Below are positions 25,408 through 34,303 of a stretch of DNA of 64,000 bases, one piece after another. Both the position numbers and the translations under genes were made by a program. Source of the DNA: Vibrio sp. 99-8-1 (GTDB lineage: Bacteria > Pseudomonadota > Gammaproteobacteria > Enterobacterales > Vibrionaceae); assembly GCF_013114595.1 (NCBI RefSeq), contig NZ_VTXE01000017.1:36527-100526 (forward strand), read 5' to 3'. The notes below the pieces were generated by a model that was not told the DNA's origin, did no database searches, and saw only the letters and a program-made list of their open reading frames with translations. Position 1 is the stretch's first letter. The number at the start of each line of letters is the position of its first letter.

Positions 25408-26505
25408 ATGACTACATCTCTGTTTCAGCCATTGCAGTTAGGAAACATCACGCTAAAAAATCGCATTGTCATGCCTCCGATGACTCGTTCTCGTGCCAGT
25501 CGACCCGGAGATGTTGCGAATGAAATGATGGCCGCTTATTACGCACAGCGTGCGACAGCAGGCCTAATCGTATCTGAAGGCACACAAATATCAGAAATGG
25601 GTAAAGGTTATGCGTGGACTCCCGGTATCTATAGCGCGCAACAGATTTCTGGTTGGAAAAAAGTAACAGATGCAGTGCACGCTAATGATGGAGTTATTTT
25701 TGCGCAGCTTTGGCATGTTGGCCGTGTCACTCATCCAGAAAACATTGGCGGCCAACAACCTATCTCATCATCAGCCATCAAGGCTGAAAATGTTAAAGTT
25801 TTCCTTGATAACGGCACTGATGAGCCGGGTTTTGTTGATGTCGTTGAACCTCGCGCAATGACAATTGAGGAGATTAAGCAGGTGGTTTCTGACTATCGTC
25901 AAGCCGCTCTTAATGCCATTGAAGCTGGATTTGACGGCATTGAACTGCATGCCGCGAATGGATATCTGATTAACCAATTTATTGATTCTGAAGCGAACAG
26001 TCGCACGGATGAATACGGTGGTAGCCTCGAAAACCGGCTGCGTTTTCTTGATGAAGTAGTCGCAGCAATGGTTAATGCCATTGGGGCGGAGCGTGTCGGT
26101 GTTCGTTTGGCTCCATTAACAACGCTTAATGGGACGGTTGACGCAAATCCTATCAAGACTTATACCGCTGCGGCTTCATTGCTGAATAAACACAATATTG
26201 TTTATTTACATATTGCTGAGGTTGACTGGGATGATGCTCCGGATACGCCTATATCATTTAAACAAGCACTTCGTGAAGTTTATCAGGGGGTACTTATCTA
26301 TGCAGGTCGTTATAACGGTGACAAAGCGCTACACGCCATTGATTCAGGTTTGGCAGATATGATCGGTTTCGGTCGGCCGTTTGTTTCAAACCCTGATTTA
26401 CCAGAACGTATCGAAAAAGGTTACCCGCTGGCAGTGCATGATCCAAGCACACTGTTTGGTGGAGCTGAAAAAGGCCTGATTGACTATCCAACTTATTCGA
26501 AATAA
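25408..26505 (+). CDS. Old Yellow Enzyme family FMN-dependent alkene reductase (first of two)
   Basis: This 365-residue TIM-barrel flavoprotein reduces activated C=C bonds or nitro compounds with NAD(P)H (NemA/OYE class). Seen in sequence: IVMPPMTRSRA at the FMN site (about 20-30), QLWHVGRVTHP (about 98-108), the substrate-anion pair in ELHAANGYLINQF (His and Asn), EYGGSLENRLRF (about 201-212) and the C-terminal FGRPFVSNPDLPERI. The gene begins after an AGAAGG ribosome site and is followed 16 bases later by a paralogue, forming a two-gene operon divergent from lysR. Confidence 0.94.
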   Translation: MTTSLFQPLQLGNITLKNRIVMPPMTRSRASRPGDVANEMMAAYYAQRATAGLIVSEGTQISEMGKGYAWTPGIYSAQQISGWKKVTDAVHANDGVIFAQLWHVGRVTHPENIGGQQPISSSAIKAENVKVFLDNGTDEPGFVDVVEPRAMTIEEIKQVVSDYRQAALNAIEAGFDGIELHAANGYLINQFIDSEANSRTDEYGGSLENRLRFLDEVVAAMVNAIGAERVGVRLAPLTTLNGTVDANPIKTYTAAASLLNKHNIVYLHIAEVDWDDAPDTPISFKQALREVYQGVLIYAGRYNGDKALHAIDSGLADMIGFGRPFVSNPDLPERIEKGYPLAVHDPSTLFGGAEKGLIDYPTYSK

Positions 26506-26521
26506 TAGGAGAACAGTAAAA

Positions 26522-27613
26522 ATGTTGTTTGATTCATTTAAGTCCGGAGATTTCTCCGTTGAAAACCGTATTGCAATGGCACCAATGACTCGCTCTCGTA
26601 CTAGTCAGCCTGGTGATGTACCAAATGATTTAATGGCAACTTACTATGGGCAAAGAGCCACGGCAGGATTGATCATTACGGAAGGTGCGCCTATTTCTGA
26701 TGTTGGTCGAGGTTATTCGATGACACCGGGTATCTATACCAAACAACATATTGAAGGCTGGAAAAAAGTAACCAGAGCCGTTCATGATAAAGGGAGCAAG
26801 ATTTTTATTCAGCTATGGCACGTTGGCCGTAGAAGCCACTCTTCTATATCGGGTGAACAACCAGTGTCTGCTTCAGCCATTAAGGTCGCGGATCAAGTCT
26901 TTGGCCCAATTGCTGGTGGCTTTGGTATGGTAGAAACTGAAGTCCCACGTGAGATGACGGTAATGGATATTCAAAACACCATTTCTGATTTTGTTCAAGC
27001 CGCCAATAACGCCATGGAAGCTGGATTTGATGGTGTTGAGATTCATGCTGCACATGGTTATCTGCTTGATGCTTTTATGCGTAAGGAGAGTAATCAACGT
27101 CAGGATCAATATGGTGGTAGCCAAGAGAACCGAATGAGATTTATGCTGGAGACCCTTCAGGCAGTGTCTGACGCAATTGGGGGGGATAAAGTTGCGGTGC
27201 GTGTATCGCCTCATGTGATTGAAGGGTTCGCTGAAGAGGATCCTGAAATTGTGGATGTCACTTTGAAAGCGTTAGAAAAAATGCTGGCTAATGATCTCGC
27301 CTATGTGCATTTCTCTGAGCGAATTTCACGTTATGTTGATGTTCCGGAATCCTTCCGTAAACAGGTGCGAGAGGTATACCCGAATCCAATTATGATCGCA
27401 GGTAAACTTACCGTTGAAGATGCACAAGATCTTATCAAAAAAGGTTATTGTGACTTTGCTGCTTTCGGTACACCTTATGTGACTAACCCTGATTTGGTCG
27501 AGCGTTTTAAAAATGATTGGCCACTGATGGACTTTGATGCTGATGCTCGTTTAACACTCTATGGTGGTAGCGAAAGAGGTTACATCGACTATCCAACTTA
27601 TCAAGAGTCTTAA
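26522..27613 (+). CDS. Old Yellow Enzyme family FMN-dependent alkene reductase (second of two)
   Basis: This paralogue of the preceding gene is about 363 residues. The frame is open from 26480, overlapping the upstream stop, but MLFDSFKSGDFSVENRIAMA at 26522 follows an AGGAG ribosome site and aligns with the family N-terminus. The motifs are IAMAPMTRSRT, QLWHVGRRSH, QYGGSQENRMRF and FGTPYVTNPDLVERF. Its substrate-binding pair is His-His (EIHAAHGYLLDAF) where the first copy has His-Asn, so the two enzymes probably differ in substrate preference. Confidence 0.94.
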   Translation: MLFDSFKSGDFSVENRIAMAPMTRSRTSQPGDVPNDLMATYYGQRATAGLIITEGAPISDVGRGYSMTPGIYTKQHIEGWKKVTRAVHDKGSKIFIQLWHVGRRSHSSISGEQPVSASAIKVADQVFGPIAGGFGMVETEVPREMTVMDIQNTISDFVQAANNAMEAGFDGVEIHAAHGYLLDAFMRKESNQRQDQYGGSQENRMRFMLETLQAVSDAIGGDKVAVRVSPHVIEGFAEEDPEIVDVTLKALEKMLANDLAYVHFSERISRYVDVPESFRKQVREVYPNPIMIAGKLTVEDAQDLIKKGYCDFAAFGTPYVTNPDLVERFKNDWPLMDFDADARLTLYGGSERGYIDYPTYQES

Positions 27614-27626
27614 TTAGAGCTTCCTA

Positions 27627-27657
27627 TCTAGCCGTTGTTCGGTATCAATGGCTAGGT
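27627..27657 (+). terminator. Probable terminator after the reductase operon
   Basis: TAGCCGTTG pairs with CAATGGCTA (one G-U) around 8 bases and is followed by GGTATTGTTTT. Confidence 0.5.
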
Positions 27658-27689
27658 ATTGTTTTACTTATTACTGCTATATCACTTTT

Positions 27690-27704
27690 ATTTACAGTGT
27701 AAAT
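27690..27704. promoter_or_regulatory. parS2: parS2 centromere site 6
   Basis: ATTTACAGTGTAAAT is identical to site 5. It lies between the reductase operon and the GGDEF-EAL gene and is the most distal site seen on this side. Confidence 0.93.
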
Positions 27705-27836
27705 TTTTATATGATCAACAAAGGATCCTTCCTGTCTGTTAATTAATCGATTTCCCCGTTAGTTCTGCTACTTTTAATTGTATAAAGATAAAAAATAACA
27801 AAATAAAAATGTCAGCTTGGATCGGGAAGGTAGAGA

Positions 27837-29534
27837 TTGAAAAATGATAAAGAGTTATTAGAGCAGGACGAACGTAGATTTATACAATTAATAGGAAGCT
27901 TATCCAAGGTCGCGGTACAAGGCTACAGTGTGGATAGAGAGGTGATCTATTGGAATGCAGCCAGCACACAATTATATGGTTACAGTCAACAAGAGGCACT
28001 AGGTAAACGTTTAGAAGAGTTGATTATCCCTGAACCAATGCGGGATGCGGTGGTGGGGTTTCATACCGACTGGGTTACCAATGGTAACGCTATTCCAGCT
28101 GCTGAGCTTAAGCTACTGCATAAAAATGGTTATCTCGTTCCTGTTTTTTCTATGCATATTATGCTCAAAGAGTGGACAGACGTGCCTGAGATGTTTTGTA
28201 TCGATATTGATATGACTGAACAGCATAAGGCGGTAACTGAGTTAGAACGGCTTGCGATATCAGATACTCTCACCAAACTGCCTAATCGACGGTTTCTTGA
28301 AGAAGAACTTGAGAGGCGAATAACTGAAGCAAAGCGCTTTGAACAAAAAGTGGCTGTCTTGTTTATAGATTTAGATCTCTTCAAAGAGGTGAATGACACC
28401 ATGGGTCATGCTTTTGGTGATCAACTATTGATCCAAGTGTCAGATCGACTTCGGAATAAGCTCAGAAAATACGATACCTTATCAAGATTTGGTGGTGATG
28501 AGTTTGTGGTGATATTGCCAAATATTGGTGATAAAGCAGATGTCGAAGCGGCCGCCAATAAGCTTTTAAATCAGTTTACTAAGAGCTTCCTTGTGGCGGA
28601 ACAAAATATCTATAGTTCCGCCAGTATCGGTATCAGCATATTTCCGGATGATGCCACTACTACTGAACGTCTATTACAGCATTCAGATACCGCTATGTAC
28701 CAAGCTAAAATGGCGGGTCGAAATCGATTTCTGTTTTTTAATAAAGAGATGAATGACCGCATGCTGTTTGAGCGAGAGGTGGCTAATCAACTAAAAGAGT
28801 CGCTGGTGGCAGGGGGATTCGAGTTAGTTTATCAACCCAAAGTGGATCTGTTAGACAATAAAGTGACAGCCTGTGAAGCTCTGTTACGTTGGCATCGTTC
28901 TCCTACATTAGAGAGTGCTTCCCCTGCGGTATTTATCCCGATTGCTGAACGATCCGATTTGATTATATTGATCGGTAACTGGGTGCTTAAAGAGGCGTGT
29001 AGACAACTTTCGGTTTGGAGAAAGCAGGGTTATCATCAGATAAAAGTCGATATTAATGTTTCAAGTAAGCAACTCGTAAACAGTGATTTTTTCGACCTGT
29101 TTTATGAAACGCTAGAATTTTTCGACTTATCAGAAAAAGACATCGGTATTGAAATAACGGAACATACATTGTTGAAAGCCAACGACGAGTTACTGGCGCG
29201 TTTAAACGAGCTTAGAGCACGAGGAACAGAAATATCCATCGATGACTTTGGCACCGGTTATTCGTCGCTTAGCTATTTAACCACGTTTCCGGCAACGCAC
29301 TTAAAAATAGATCGTTCATTTATTTCTGGTCCCGCCAATAGCCGAGAGAATCGAATTATTATTGAAGCCATTACTGATGTTGGAAAAAAATTGAATTTTC
29401 AAATGGTTGCCGAAGGTATTGAAACATTAGATCAGGCTAGATTTTGTGAACAACTAGGCTGTGAAATTGCACAAGGCTATTGGTTTTATAGGCCTCTCAA
29501 TGCCGGTGATATGACAGATCTTCTGCAGAACTAG
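27837..29534 (+). CDS. PAS-GGDEF-EAL cyclic-di-GMP turnover protein (TTG start)
   Basis: This 565-residue cytosolic protein has a PAS domain (about 12-130; WNAASTQLYGYSQQEALGKRL), a GGDEF domain (about 140-300) with intact RFGGDEFVVI, and an EAL domain (about 315-560) with intact CEALLRWHR, DDFGTGYSSLSYL and KIDRSF. Both synthesis and hydrolysis of c-di-GMP are therefore possible; which one dominates is not visible. It starts at TTG (TTG AAA AAT GAT), with GGAAGG and GAG upstream and no in-frame ATG near. Its product could feed the LapD receptor encoded at 5.5 kb. Confidence 0.92.
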   Translation: MKNDKELLEQDERRFIQLIGSLSKVAVQGYSVDREVIYWNAASTQLYGYSQQEALGKRLEELIIPEPMRDAVVGFHTDWVTNGNAIPAAELKLLHKNGYLVPVFSMHIMLKEWTDVPEMFCIDIDMTEQHKAVTELERLAISDTLTKLPNRRFLEEELERRITEAKRFEQKVAVLFIDLDLFKEVNDTMGHAFGDQLLIQVSDRLRNKLRKYDTLSRFGGDEFVVILPNIGDKADVEAAANKLLNQFTKSFLVAEQNIYSSASIGISIFPDDATTTERLLQHSDTAMYQAKMAGRNRFLFFNKEMNDRMLFEREVANQLKESLVAGGFELVYQPKVDLLDNKVTACEALLRWHRSPTLESASPAVFIPIAERSDLIILIGNWVLKEACRQLSVWRKQGYHQIKVDINVSSKQLVNSDFFDLFYETLEFFDLSEKDIGIEITEHTLLKANDELLARLNELRARGTEISIDDFGTGYSSLSYLTTFPATHLKIDRSFISGPANSRENRIIIEAITDVGKKLNFQMVAEGIETLDQARFCEQLGCEIAQGYWFYRPLNAGDMTDLLQN

Positions 29535-29650
29535 TCTGTATTAAGTTTGCGGTTAAATTCATCATTTTATGCTCAACGGTTTGTTTGCCTCCCTTGGTAT
29601 AGCCGCCGTGATTGTCAATAAGAGGCAATATTTACAGAAACTACTTGCAA

Positions 29651-29667
29651 ATGATAATTATTATCAT
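29651..29667. promoter_or_regulatory. Fur box upstream of the metal transporter operon
   Basis: ATGATAATTATTATCAT is a perfect 8-1-8 palindrome and contains the full 7-1-7 Fur motif TGATAAT-N-ATTATCA. It lies 37 bases before the first gene of the sit/yfe-like operon, so iron-dependent repression is expected. Confidence 0.9.
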
Positions 29668-29704
29668 CTAGTATTAAGAGGTAAATAACTACTAGCGAAC
29701 CAAT

Positions 29705-30592
29705 ATGAACACTCTATCTCGATTTATCCACGGGTTCATTTTACTGATTGCATTGGTCTCATATTCAGCGAATGCAAAAATTAAGGTGGTGACTACTTTT
29801 ACCATTATTCAGGATATTGCCCAAAATGTCGCGGGTGATGCAGCTGATGTTGTCTCAATCACGAAAGCTGGTGCAGAGATTCATGATTATCAACCGACAC
29901 CCAAAGACATTGTTAAAGCTCAATCTGCCGATCTGATTTTGTGGAATGGTATGAATTTGGAGCGATGGTTTAAGAAGTTTTTCCAAAATATGTCACATAT
30001 TCCCTCTGTTACTGTCACTGAGGGCATCTCGCCGTTATCTATCTACTCTGGCCCTTACCAAGGTAAACCGAATCCACATGCATGGATGTCGGCAGACAAT
30101 GGGTTAATTTATGTGGAAAACATCAGAAAGGCGCTGGTTGATATCGATCCGAATAATGCTGATACATACAACCGGAATGCGCGGGATTATTCAGCCCGAA
30201 TCTCTCAGTTATCTCTGCTCGTTAAACAAGGTTTTTCGTCATTACCAGACGAAAAAAGATGGCTGGTCACTAGTGAAGGTGCATTTAGCTACTTAGCCCG
30301 GGATTTTGGTCTGTCAGAAGCTTATCTATGGCCGATTAATGCCGAACAGCAGGGCTCGCCGAAACAAGTAAAAAAACTGATTGATAAGATCAATACTCAT
30401 GCTATGCCGGTAATTTTTAGTGAAAGTACCATTTCGGACCGTGCCGCCAAGCAGGTTGCGAAAGAAACCGGTATTACCTATGGCGGAGTACTATTTGTTG
30501 ATTCGTTATCAGACAGCAATGGCCCTGTGCCGACTTATCTCGATATGCTGAAAGTGACGACGGATACCATCATGCGAGGGTTAGAACAGTGA
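29705..30592 (+). CDS. sitA: Manganese/iron ABC transporter periplasmic binding protein
   Basis: This 295-residue cluster A-I solute-binding protein has a signal peptide (about 1-24, ending SANA). The predicted metal ligands are His in [13 protein letters not shown], His in [12 protein letters not shown], Glu in [12 protein letters not shown] and Asp in [12 protein letters not shown]. The His-His-Glu-Asp set and the lack of a His-rich loop favour Mn2+ or Fe2+ over Zn2+. It is the first gene of a four-gene operon, behind a Fur box. The sitA/yfeA name is by family resemblance. Confidence 0.9.
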   Translation: MNTLSRFIHGFILLIALVSYSANAKIKVVTTFTIIQDIAQNVAGDAADVVSITKAGAEIHDYQPTPKDIVKAQSADLILWNGMNLERWFKKFFQNMSHIPSVTVTEGISPLSIYSGPYQGKPNPHAWMSADNGLIYVENIRKALVDIDPNNADTYNRNARDYSARISQLSLLVKQGFSSLPDEKRWLVTSEGAFSYLARDFGLSEAYLWPINAEQQGSPKQVKKLIDKINTHAMPVIFSESTISDRAAKQVAKETGITYGGVLFVDSLSDSNGPVPTYLDMLKVTTDTIMRGLEQ

Positions 30593-31470
30593 TTAATTCT
30601 CAAGTGAGTATTGAGGCAAAAGAGGTGAGTGTTGTGTATAACAATAGCTTCACCGCCATAGAGAACGTTGACTTTTCACTCTCGGCAGGAAGCATATGCG
30701 CGTTGGTGGGTATAAACGGTGGTGGCAAATCTACGCTTTTCAAAAGTATTATGGGGCAAGTGAAACTGAGTACTGGGGGAATACTTTTGTCCGGAATGCC
30801 GGTTCATCAGGCGTTGAAATCTAACCTAGTTGCTTATGTACCGCAAAGTGAAGATATCGATTGGGACTTTCCTATTTTGGTTAAAGACGTCGTTATGCAG
30901 GGACGTTATGGCTATATGGGCATATTAAAACGTCCAAGCCAGCAAGATAAAAACATGGTACAGCAGGCGATGGAAAAAATGGCGATTGCTCATCTGTCAG
31001 AGAGGCAGATAGGTGAACTCTCTGGTGGACAGAAAAAACGCGTCTTTCTCGCCAGAGCTCTGAGCCAGCAGAGTAAAATAATTTTATTGGATGAGCCTTT
31101 TACCGGGGTCGACTTTACTACGGAAGCGAGCATTATGGACTTGCTTCAATCCTTAAGAGATCAAGGCCATTTGATCTTAGTATCCACTCATAACTTAGGT
31201 CGGGTTCCAGACTACTGCGATGAGGTCATATTAATCAATAAAACGGTTATCGCCAGCGGCAGTATAGCGTCGACCTATACGCAAAAAAATTTGGAATCTA
31301 CCTTTGGAGGAGAGTTAACTCAGGTAGGGATTTCAGGAAAAACGCTGCATAAAGATGATGATGATCGAACGGTTGTTATATTGTCGGATCATGATAAACC
31401 TGCGGTATTTTATGGTAAAGAAAAGCAACACGCTCAGTTAATTAAAGAACCTCAAGATCAACAGGGGTAA
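30589..31470 (+). CDS. sitB: Manganese/iron ABC transporter ATPase
   Basis: This 293-residue cytoplasmic ATPase has Walker [10 protein letters not shown] (about 43-51), signature [15 protein letters not shown] (about 144-158), Walker B IILLDEPF and H-loop VSTHNL. A C-terminal extension of about 50 residues, rich in Asp, His and Lys ([16 protein letters not shown]), follows the core domain. It starts at GTG, overlapping the sitA stop by four bases, which implies translational coupling. It powers the two permeases encoded next. Confidence 0.92.
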   Translation: MINSQVSIEAKEVSVVYNNSFTAIENVDFSLSAGSICALVGINGGGKSTLFKSIMGQVKLSTGGILLSGMPVHQALKSNLVAYVPQSEDIDWDFPILVKDVVMQGRYGYMGILKRPSQQDKNMVQQAMEKMAIAHLSERQIGELSGGQKKRVFLARALSQQSKIILLDEPFTGVDFTTEASIMDLLQSLRDQGHLILVSTHNLGRVPDYCDEVILINKTVIASGSIASTYTQKNLESTFGGELTQVGISGKTLHKDDDDRTVVILSDHDKPAVFYGKEKQHAQLIKEPQDQQG

Positions 31471-31475
31471 AGAGA

Positions 31476-32348
31476 ATGGATTATCTGATTGAACCCTTTC
31501 ATTATGAGTATATGCGCAATGCGATGTTTGTGAGTGCGCTTGTTGGAACGGTCTGTGCCTTGCTATCAAGTTATCTGGTGCTTAAAGGTTGGTCATTAAT
31601 TGGTGATGCACTTTCTCATTCTGTTGTTCCCGGTGTCGCGGTGGCGTATAGCATAGGCTTACCACTTTCGGTGGGGGCTTTTTTTGCAGGCTTTCTGGCT
31701 GCGGGCAGCATGGCTATTATCAATAAGCTCTCTCATTTAAAAGAGGATGCCATTATAGGCTTGGTGTTTACTAGCTTTTTCGCGTTAGGCCTATTGATCA
31801 TCTCTTTAAACCCCACATCAATCAATATTCAGTCGGTTATCTTTGGCAATGTTTTGATGATCAGCTCGAATGAGCTGTATCAAATTGTGGCTATATCCGT
31901 GGTGACCTTGTTAACGTTGAGTTTTATCTGGAAACCATTGCTGCTGGTGTTTTTTGATGAGAATCAGGCATCGGCAACGGGGCTGAACGTGAATGGCTAT
32001 AAAGGAATTTTCTTTATTTTATTGAGTGCCAGTACTGTCGCTTCGCTGCAGGCCGTGGGAGCGCTGCTGGTGATTGCTATGGTCATTATTCCTGGAGCAA
32101 CGGCCTATCTGTTAACGGATCGATTTGGCTATATGCTTTGGTATTCGGCGGTAATAGGATTTACTAGCAGCTTACTCGGTGTTTATTTAAGTTATTTTCT
32201 TGATAGTTCAACGGGTGGACTTATTGTGCTGAACCAAGTGATCTGCTTTAGCTTGGTATTTTTATTTGCCCCTAAATATGGCCTGATCAAAGCCAAGCAG
32301 TACCGCATAGCTCCTATTTTACAGCGGCAGAAAGGGAGTTATAGCTAA
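31476..32348 (+). CDS. sitC: Manganese/iron ABC transporter permease 1
   Basis: This 290-residue ABC-3 family inner-membrane permease has about eight hydrophobic segments and the family motif LSSYLVLKGWSLIGDALSHSV (about 28-48). It starts six bases after the ATPase stop with AGAG upstream. It is a paralogue of the next gene; the two probably form a heterodimeric channel, as in SitCD/YfeCD. Confidence 0.93.
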   Translation: MDYLIEPFHYEYMRNAMFVSALVGTVCALLSSYLVLKGWSLIGDALSHSVVPGVAVAYSIGLPLSVGAFFAGFLAAGSMAIINKLSHLKEDAIIGLVFTSFFALGLLIISLNPTSINIQSVIFGNVLMISSNELYQIVAISVVTLLTLSFIWKPLLLVFFDENQASATGLNVNGYKGIFFILLSASTVASLQAVGALLVIAMVIIPGATAYLLTDRFGYMLWYSAVIGFTSSLLGVYLSYFLDSSTGGLIVLNQVICFSLVFLFAPKYGLIKAKQYRIAPILQRQKGSYS

Positions 32349-33193
32349 TGAGTTATATTATCGAACCTCTTCAATACGCTTTTATGCAACATGCACTGTT
32401 GACGGGACTTGCCGTCAGTTTAGTCTGTGCGCTTTTATCGTGTTATCTGGTTTTAAAAGGCTGGTCTCTAATGGGAGATGCCATTTCACATGCAGTACTG
32501 CCTGGTGTGGTGTTGGCGCACGTATTTGCTGTTCCTCTGTTCATTGGTGCGTTTATCTCAGGTTTTGGTAGTGCCTTGTTGACTGGATATATAAAAAATC
32601 ACAGCCGAATCAAAGAGGATACAGTTCTTGGTATTGTGTTTGCGGGTATGTTTGCCATCGGTTTGATCTTGTTTACGCACGTAGAGACGGATCAGCATTT
32701 AATGCATATTTTATTTGGCAACATTCTTGGTATTTCAGTGGAATTGATGTGGCAGACGACGGCTATATGCCTGCTTGTAGCGGCTGTGACGCTTTTTTTC
32801 TATAAAGATCTTCTGCTTTACTGTTTTGATAAAAGCCATGCACGAGTAGTGGGGTTAAACACTAACTTTTTACACTACTTATTGCTGATTCTTATTGCTT
32901 TAACCACAGTTGCAGCAATACAGGTGGTCGGTGTAGTTCTGGTTGTCGCGATGCTTGTGGGGCCTGGTGTTATTGCCTTGATGCTAAGTAATAAGTTTGA
33001 AGTTATGTTGCTGATAGCGTTAGCAGTATCATTGTTGTCTACCGTTTGTGGCGTGATCATCAGTTATCATATTGATGGTGCAACCAGTGCATGTATTGTG
33101 CTGTTTCAGTCGGGGCTATTTGTATTTGCGTTGATATATAATCATCTAAGTAAGCCTAACCTTAGAGCAGGACTGCTACAGAAAGCGAGCTGA
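32348..33193 (+). CDS. sitD: Manganese/iron ABC transporter permease 2
   Basis: This 281-residue ABC-3 permease has the motif LSCYLVLKGWSLMGDAISHAV and the same pattern of hydrophobic segments as permease 1. It overlaps the end of permease 1 by one base (TAATG). It is the last member of the Fur-box operon. Confidence 0.93.
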   Translation: MSYIIEPLQYAFMQHALLTGLAVSLVCALLSCYLVLKGWSLMGDAISHAVLPGVVLAHVFAVPLFIGAFISGFGSALLTGYIKNHSRIKEDTVLGIVFAGMFAIGLILFTHVETDQHLMHILFGNILGISVELMWQTTAICLLVAAVTLFFYKDLLLYCFDKSHARVVGLNTNFLHYLLLILIALTTVAAIQVVGVVLVVAMLVGPGVIALMLSNKFEVMLLIALAVSLLSTVCGVIISYHIDGATSACIVLFQSGLFVFALIYNHLSKPNLRAGLLQKAS

Positions 33194-33263
33194 GAGAAAT
33201 CATCAGAGCTTTTTGTTATACTCAAGCAACCTGAACAGTAGACGTTTAATGCCAAATTTATAG

Positions 33264-33611
33264 ATGATTTCGATTCAACTGAACAGTTTTGTAAGACGTG
33301 TCGACGACAAAGAACGAATACTAGCGTTGGCATTAAAGGAAGAGTGTCGCTTAAAACGAATTAGGCGCTCCAGACATTGGCAACTGTCAGGAACGGAGCT
33401 GCAACTGAATCACTTTAAAGCGGGATTAATTGATATCGCCGACTACTGGATTAAACAGGCAGTAGAAAAGGCGTTGCCCAAGAAACAGTTATCTCTGCAA
33501 GAGTGTTTACTTAACCAGCCAAATATAACGGTCAATCAGCTAGTGGCTGAAACAGAATGTACCGTAGCCGAAGCCCGACAAGCTATTGACCAATTTGAAC
33601 AGTTAGATTAG
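33264..33611 (+). CDS. Small conserved protein, possibly of the RRF_GI (ribosome-recycling-factor-like) family
   Basis: This 115-residue basic protein has an N-terminal half rich in Arg and Lys (KEECRLKRIRRSRHWQLSG) and a C-terminal helical part (VNQLVAETECTVAEARQAID). It resembles the short Vibrio proteins annotated as ribosome recycling factor family, but it lacks the length of RRF and the assignment is from memory. The ribosome site is poor. It lies between the metal transporter and the CsaA-like gene, with no clear operon link. Confidence 0.65.
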   Translation: MISIQLNSFVRRVDDKERILALALKEECRLKRIRRSRHWQLSGTELQLNHFKAGLIDIADYWIKQAVEKALPKKQLSLQECLLNQPNITVNQLVAETECTVAEARQAIDQFEQLD

Positions 33612-33677
33612 AAGCGATGGGTATTAGCGCGCTGATTGTCTGAAATTGTCCGCACCGATTAAAAATAAGAGGATCAT

Positions 33678-34031
33678 ATGAAACCTGCAGCAATAAAAGA
33701 TCTCATCACATTTGATGATTTTGCTAAGTTAGATATTAGAGTTGGAACCATTGTAAGTGTTACCGAAGTAGAGAAATCGGATAAGTTAATGAAGCTAATG
33801 GTCGATTTTGGTGATCATCAACGTTCGATTCTAGCGGGGATCAAACAAGAGAGAGAGAACCCTCAAGAGATAGAAGGTAAACAGGCTCTTTTTGTGGTAA
33901 ATCTGCCAGAAAGAAAAATGGCAGGGGAGTTGTCTCAAGGGATGCTGTTTGACATTGGTTATGAAGATAAAGTGACGCCAGTTCTGGCTATGCCTGAAGC
34001 TGCTGTTCCTAATGGATCAAGAGCGGGCTAA
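33678..34031 (+). CDS. tRNA-binding domain (EMAP/CsaA-like) protein
   Basis: This 117-residue OB-fold protein has FAKLDIRVGTIVSVTEVEKSDKLMKLMVDFG (start about residue 15) and LPERKMAGELSQGMLF, the motifs of the C-terminal tRNA-binding domain of methionyl-tRNA synthetase and of CsaA. Here the domain stands alone, so it may be a CsaA-like chaperone or a free tRNA-binding factor. A good ribosome site (AGAGGA) precedes the ATG. A strong terminator follows about 100 bases downstream. Confidence 0.9.
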   Translation: MKPAAIKDLITFDDFAKLDIRVGTIVSVTEVEKSDKLMKLMVDFGDHQRSILAGIKQERENPQEIEGKQALFVVNLPERKMAGELSQGMLFDIGYEDKVTPVLAMPEAAVPNGSRAG

Positions 34032-34130
34032 TGAGCCATTGCATTTTTATATAATGGAATCGATGTTACGGTCTCTGCCGTATTAGATGACATAAATGTG
34101 ACAGTCACTTTTCATCCTTTCTCCAAACTT

Positions 34131-34171
34131 AAACAAAATAAGCCATTTTAAATCAATGGCTTATTTTGTTT
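34131..34171 (+). terminator. Intrinsic terminator before the pst operon
   Basis: A 17-base perfect stem with core AATAAGCCATT and AATGGCTTATT around a 7-base loop is flanked by A and T runs. Confidence 0.85.
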
Positions 34172-34197
34172 TTGTCCGTTTTTAAGAAATAATTCCA

Positions 34198-34237
34198 CTG
34201 TCATAGAGTATTCAATATTATGAAACACAACTGTCAT
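34198..34237 (+). promoter_or_regulatory. Pho box elements upstream of pstS
   Basis: CTGTCAT occurs exactly at 34198-34204 and 34231-34237, 33 bases apart (three times the 11-base PhoB half-site pitch), with a weaker TATTCAA at one intermediate phase. PhoB activation under phosphate limitation is expected. Confidence 0.75.
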
Positions 34238-34303
34238 AAATAAATTCTAAAGTTATCCCGTCTGGTAAACAAAGTCGGCAATGAAGCCATAAAGGATAAT
34301 GAA

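Noticed and set aside
34097..34107. GTGACAGTCAC palindrome before the pst terminator
   Set aside because: It does not fit a Pho box or CRP spacing and lies before a terminator, so no function can be assigned.
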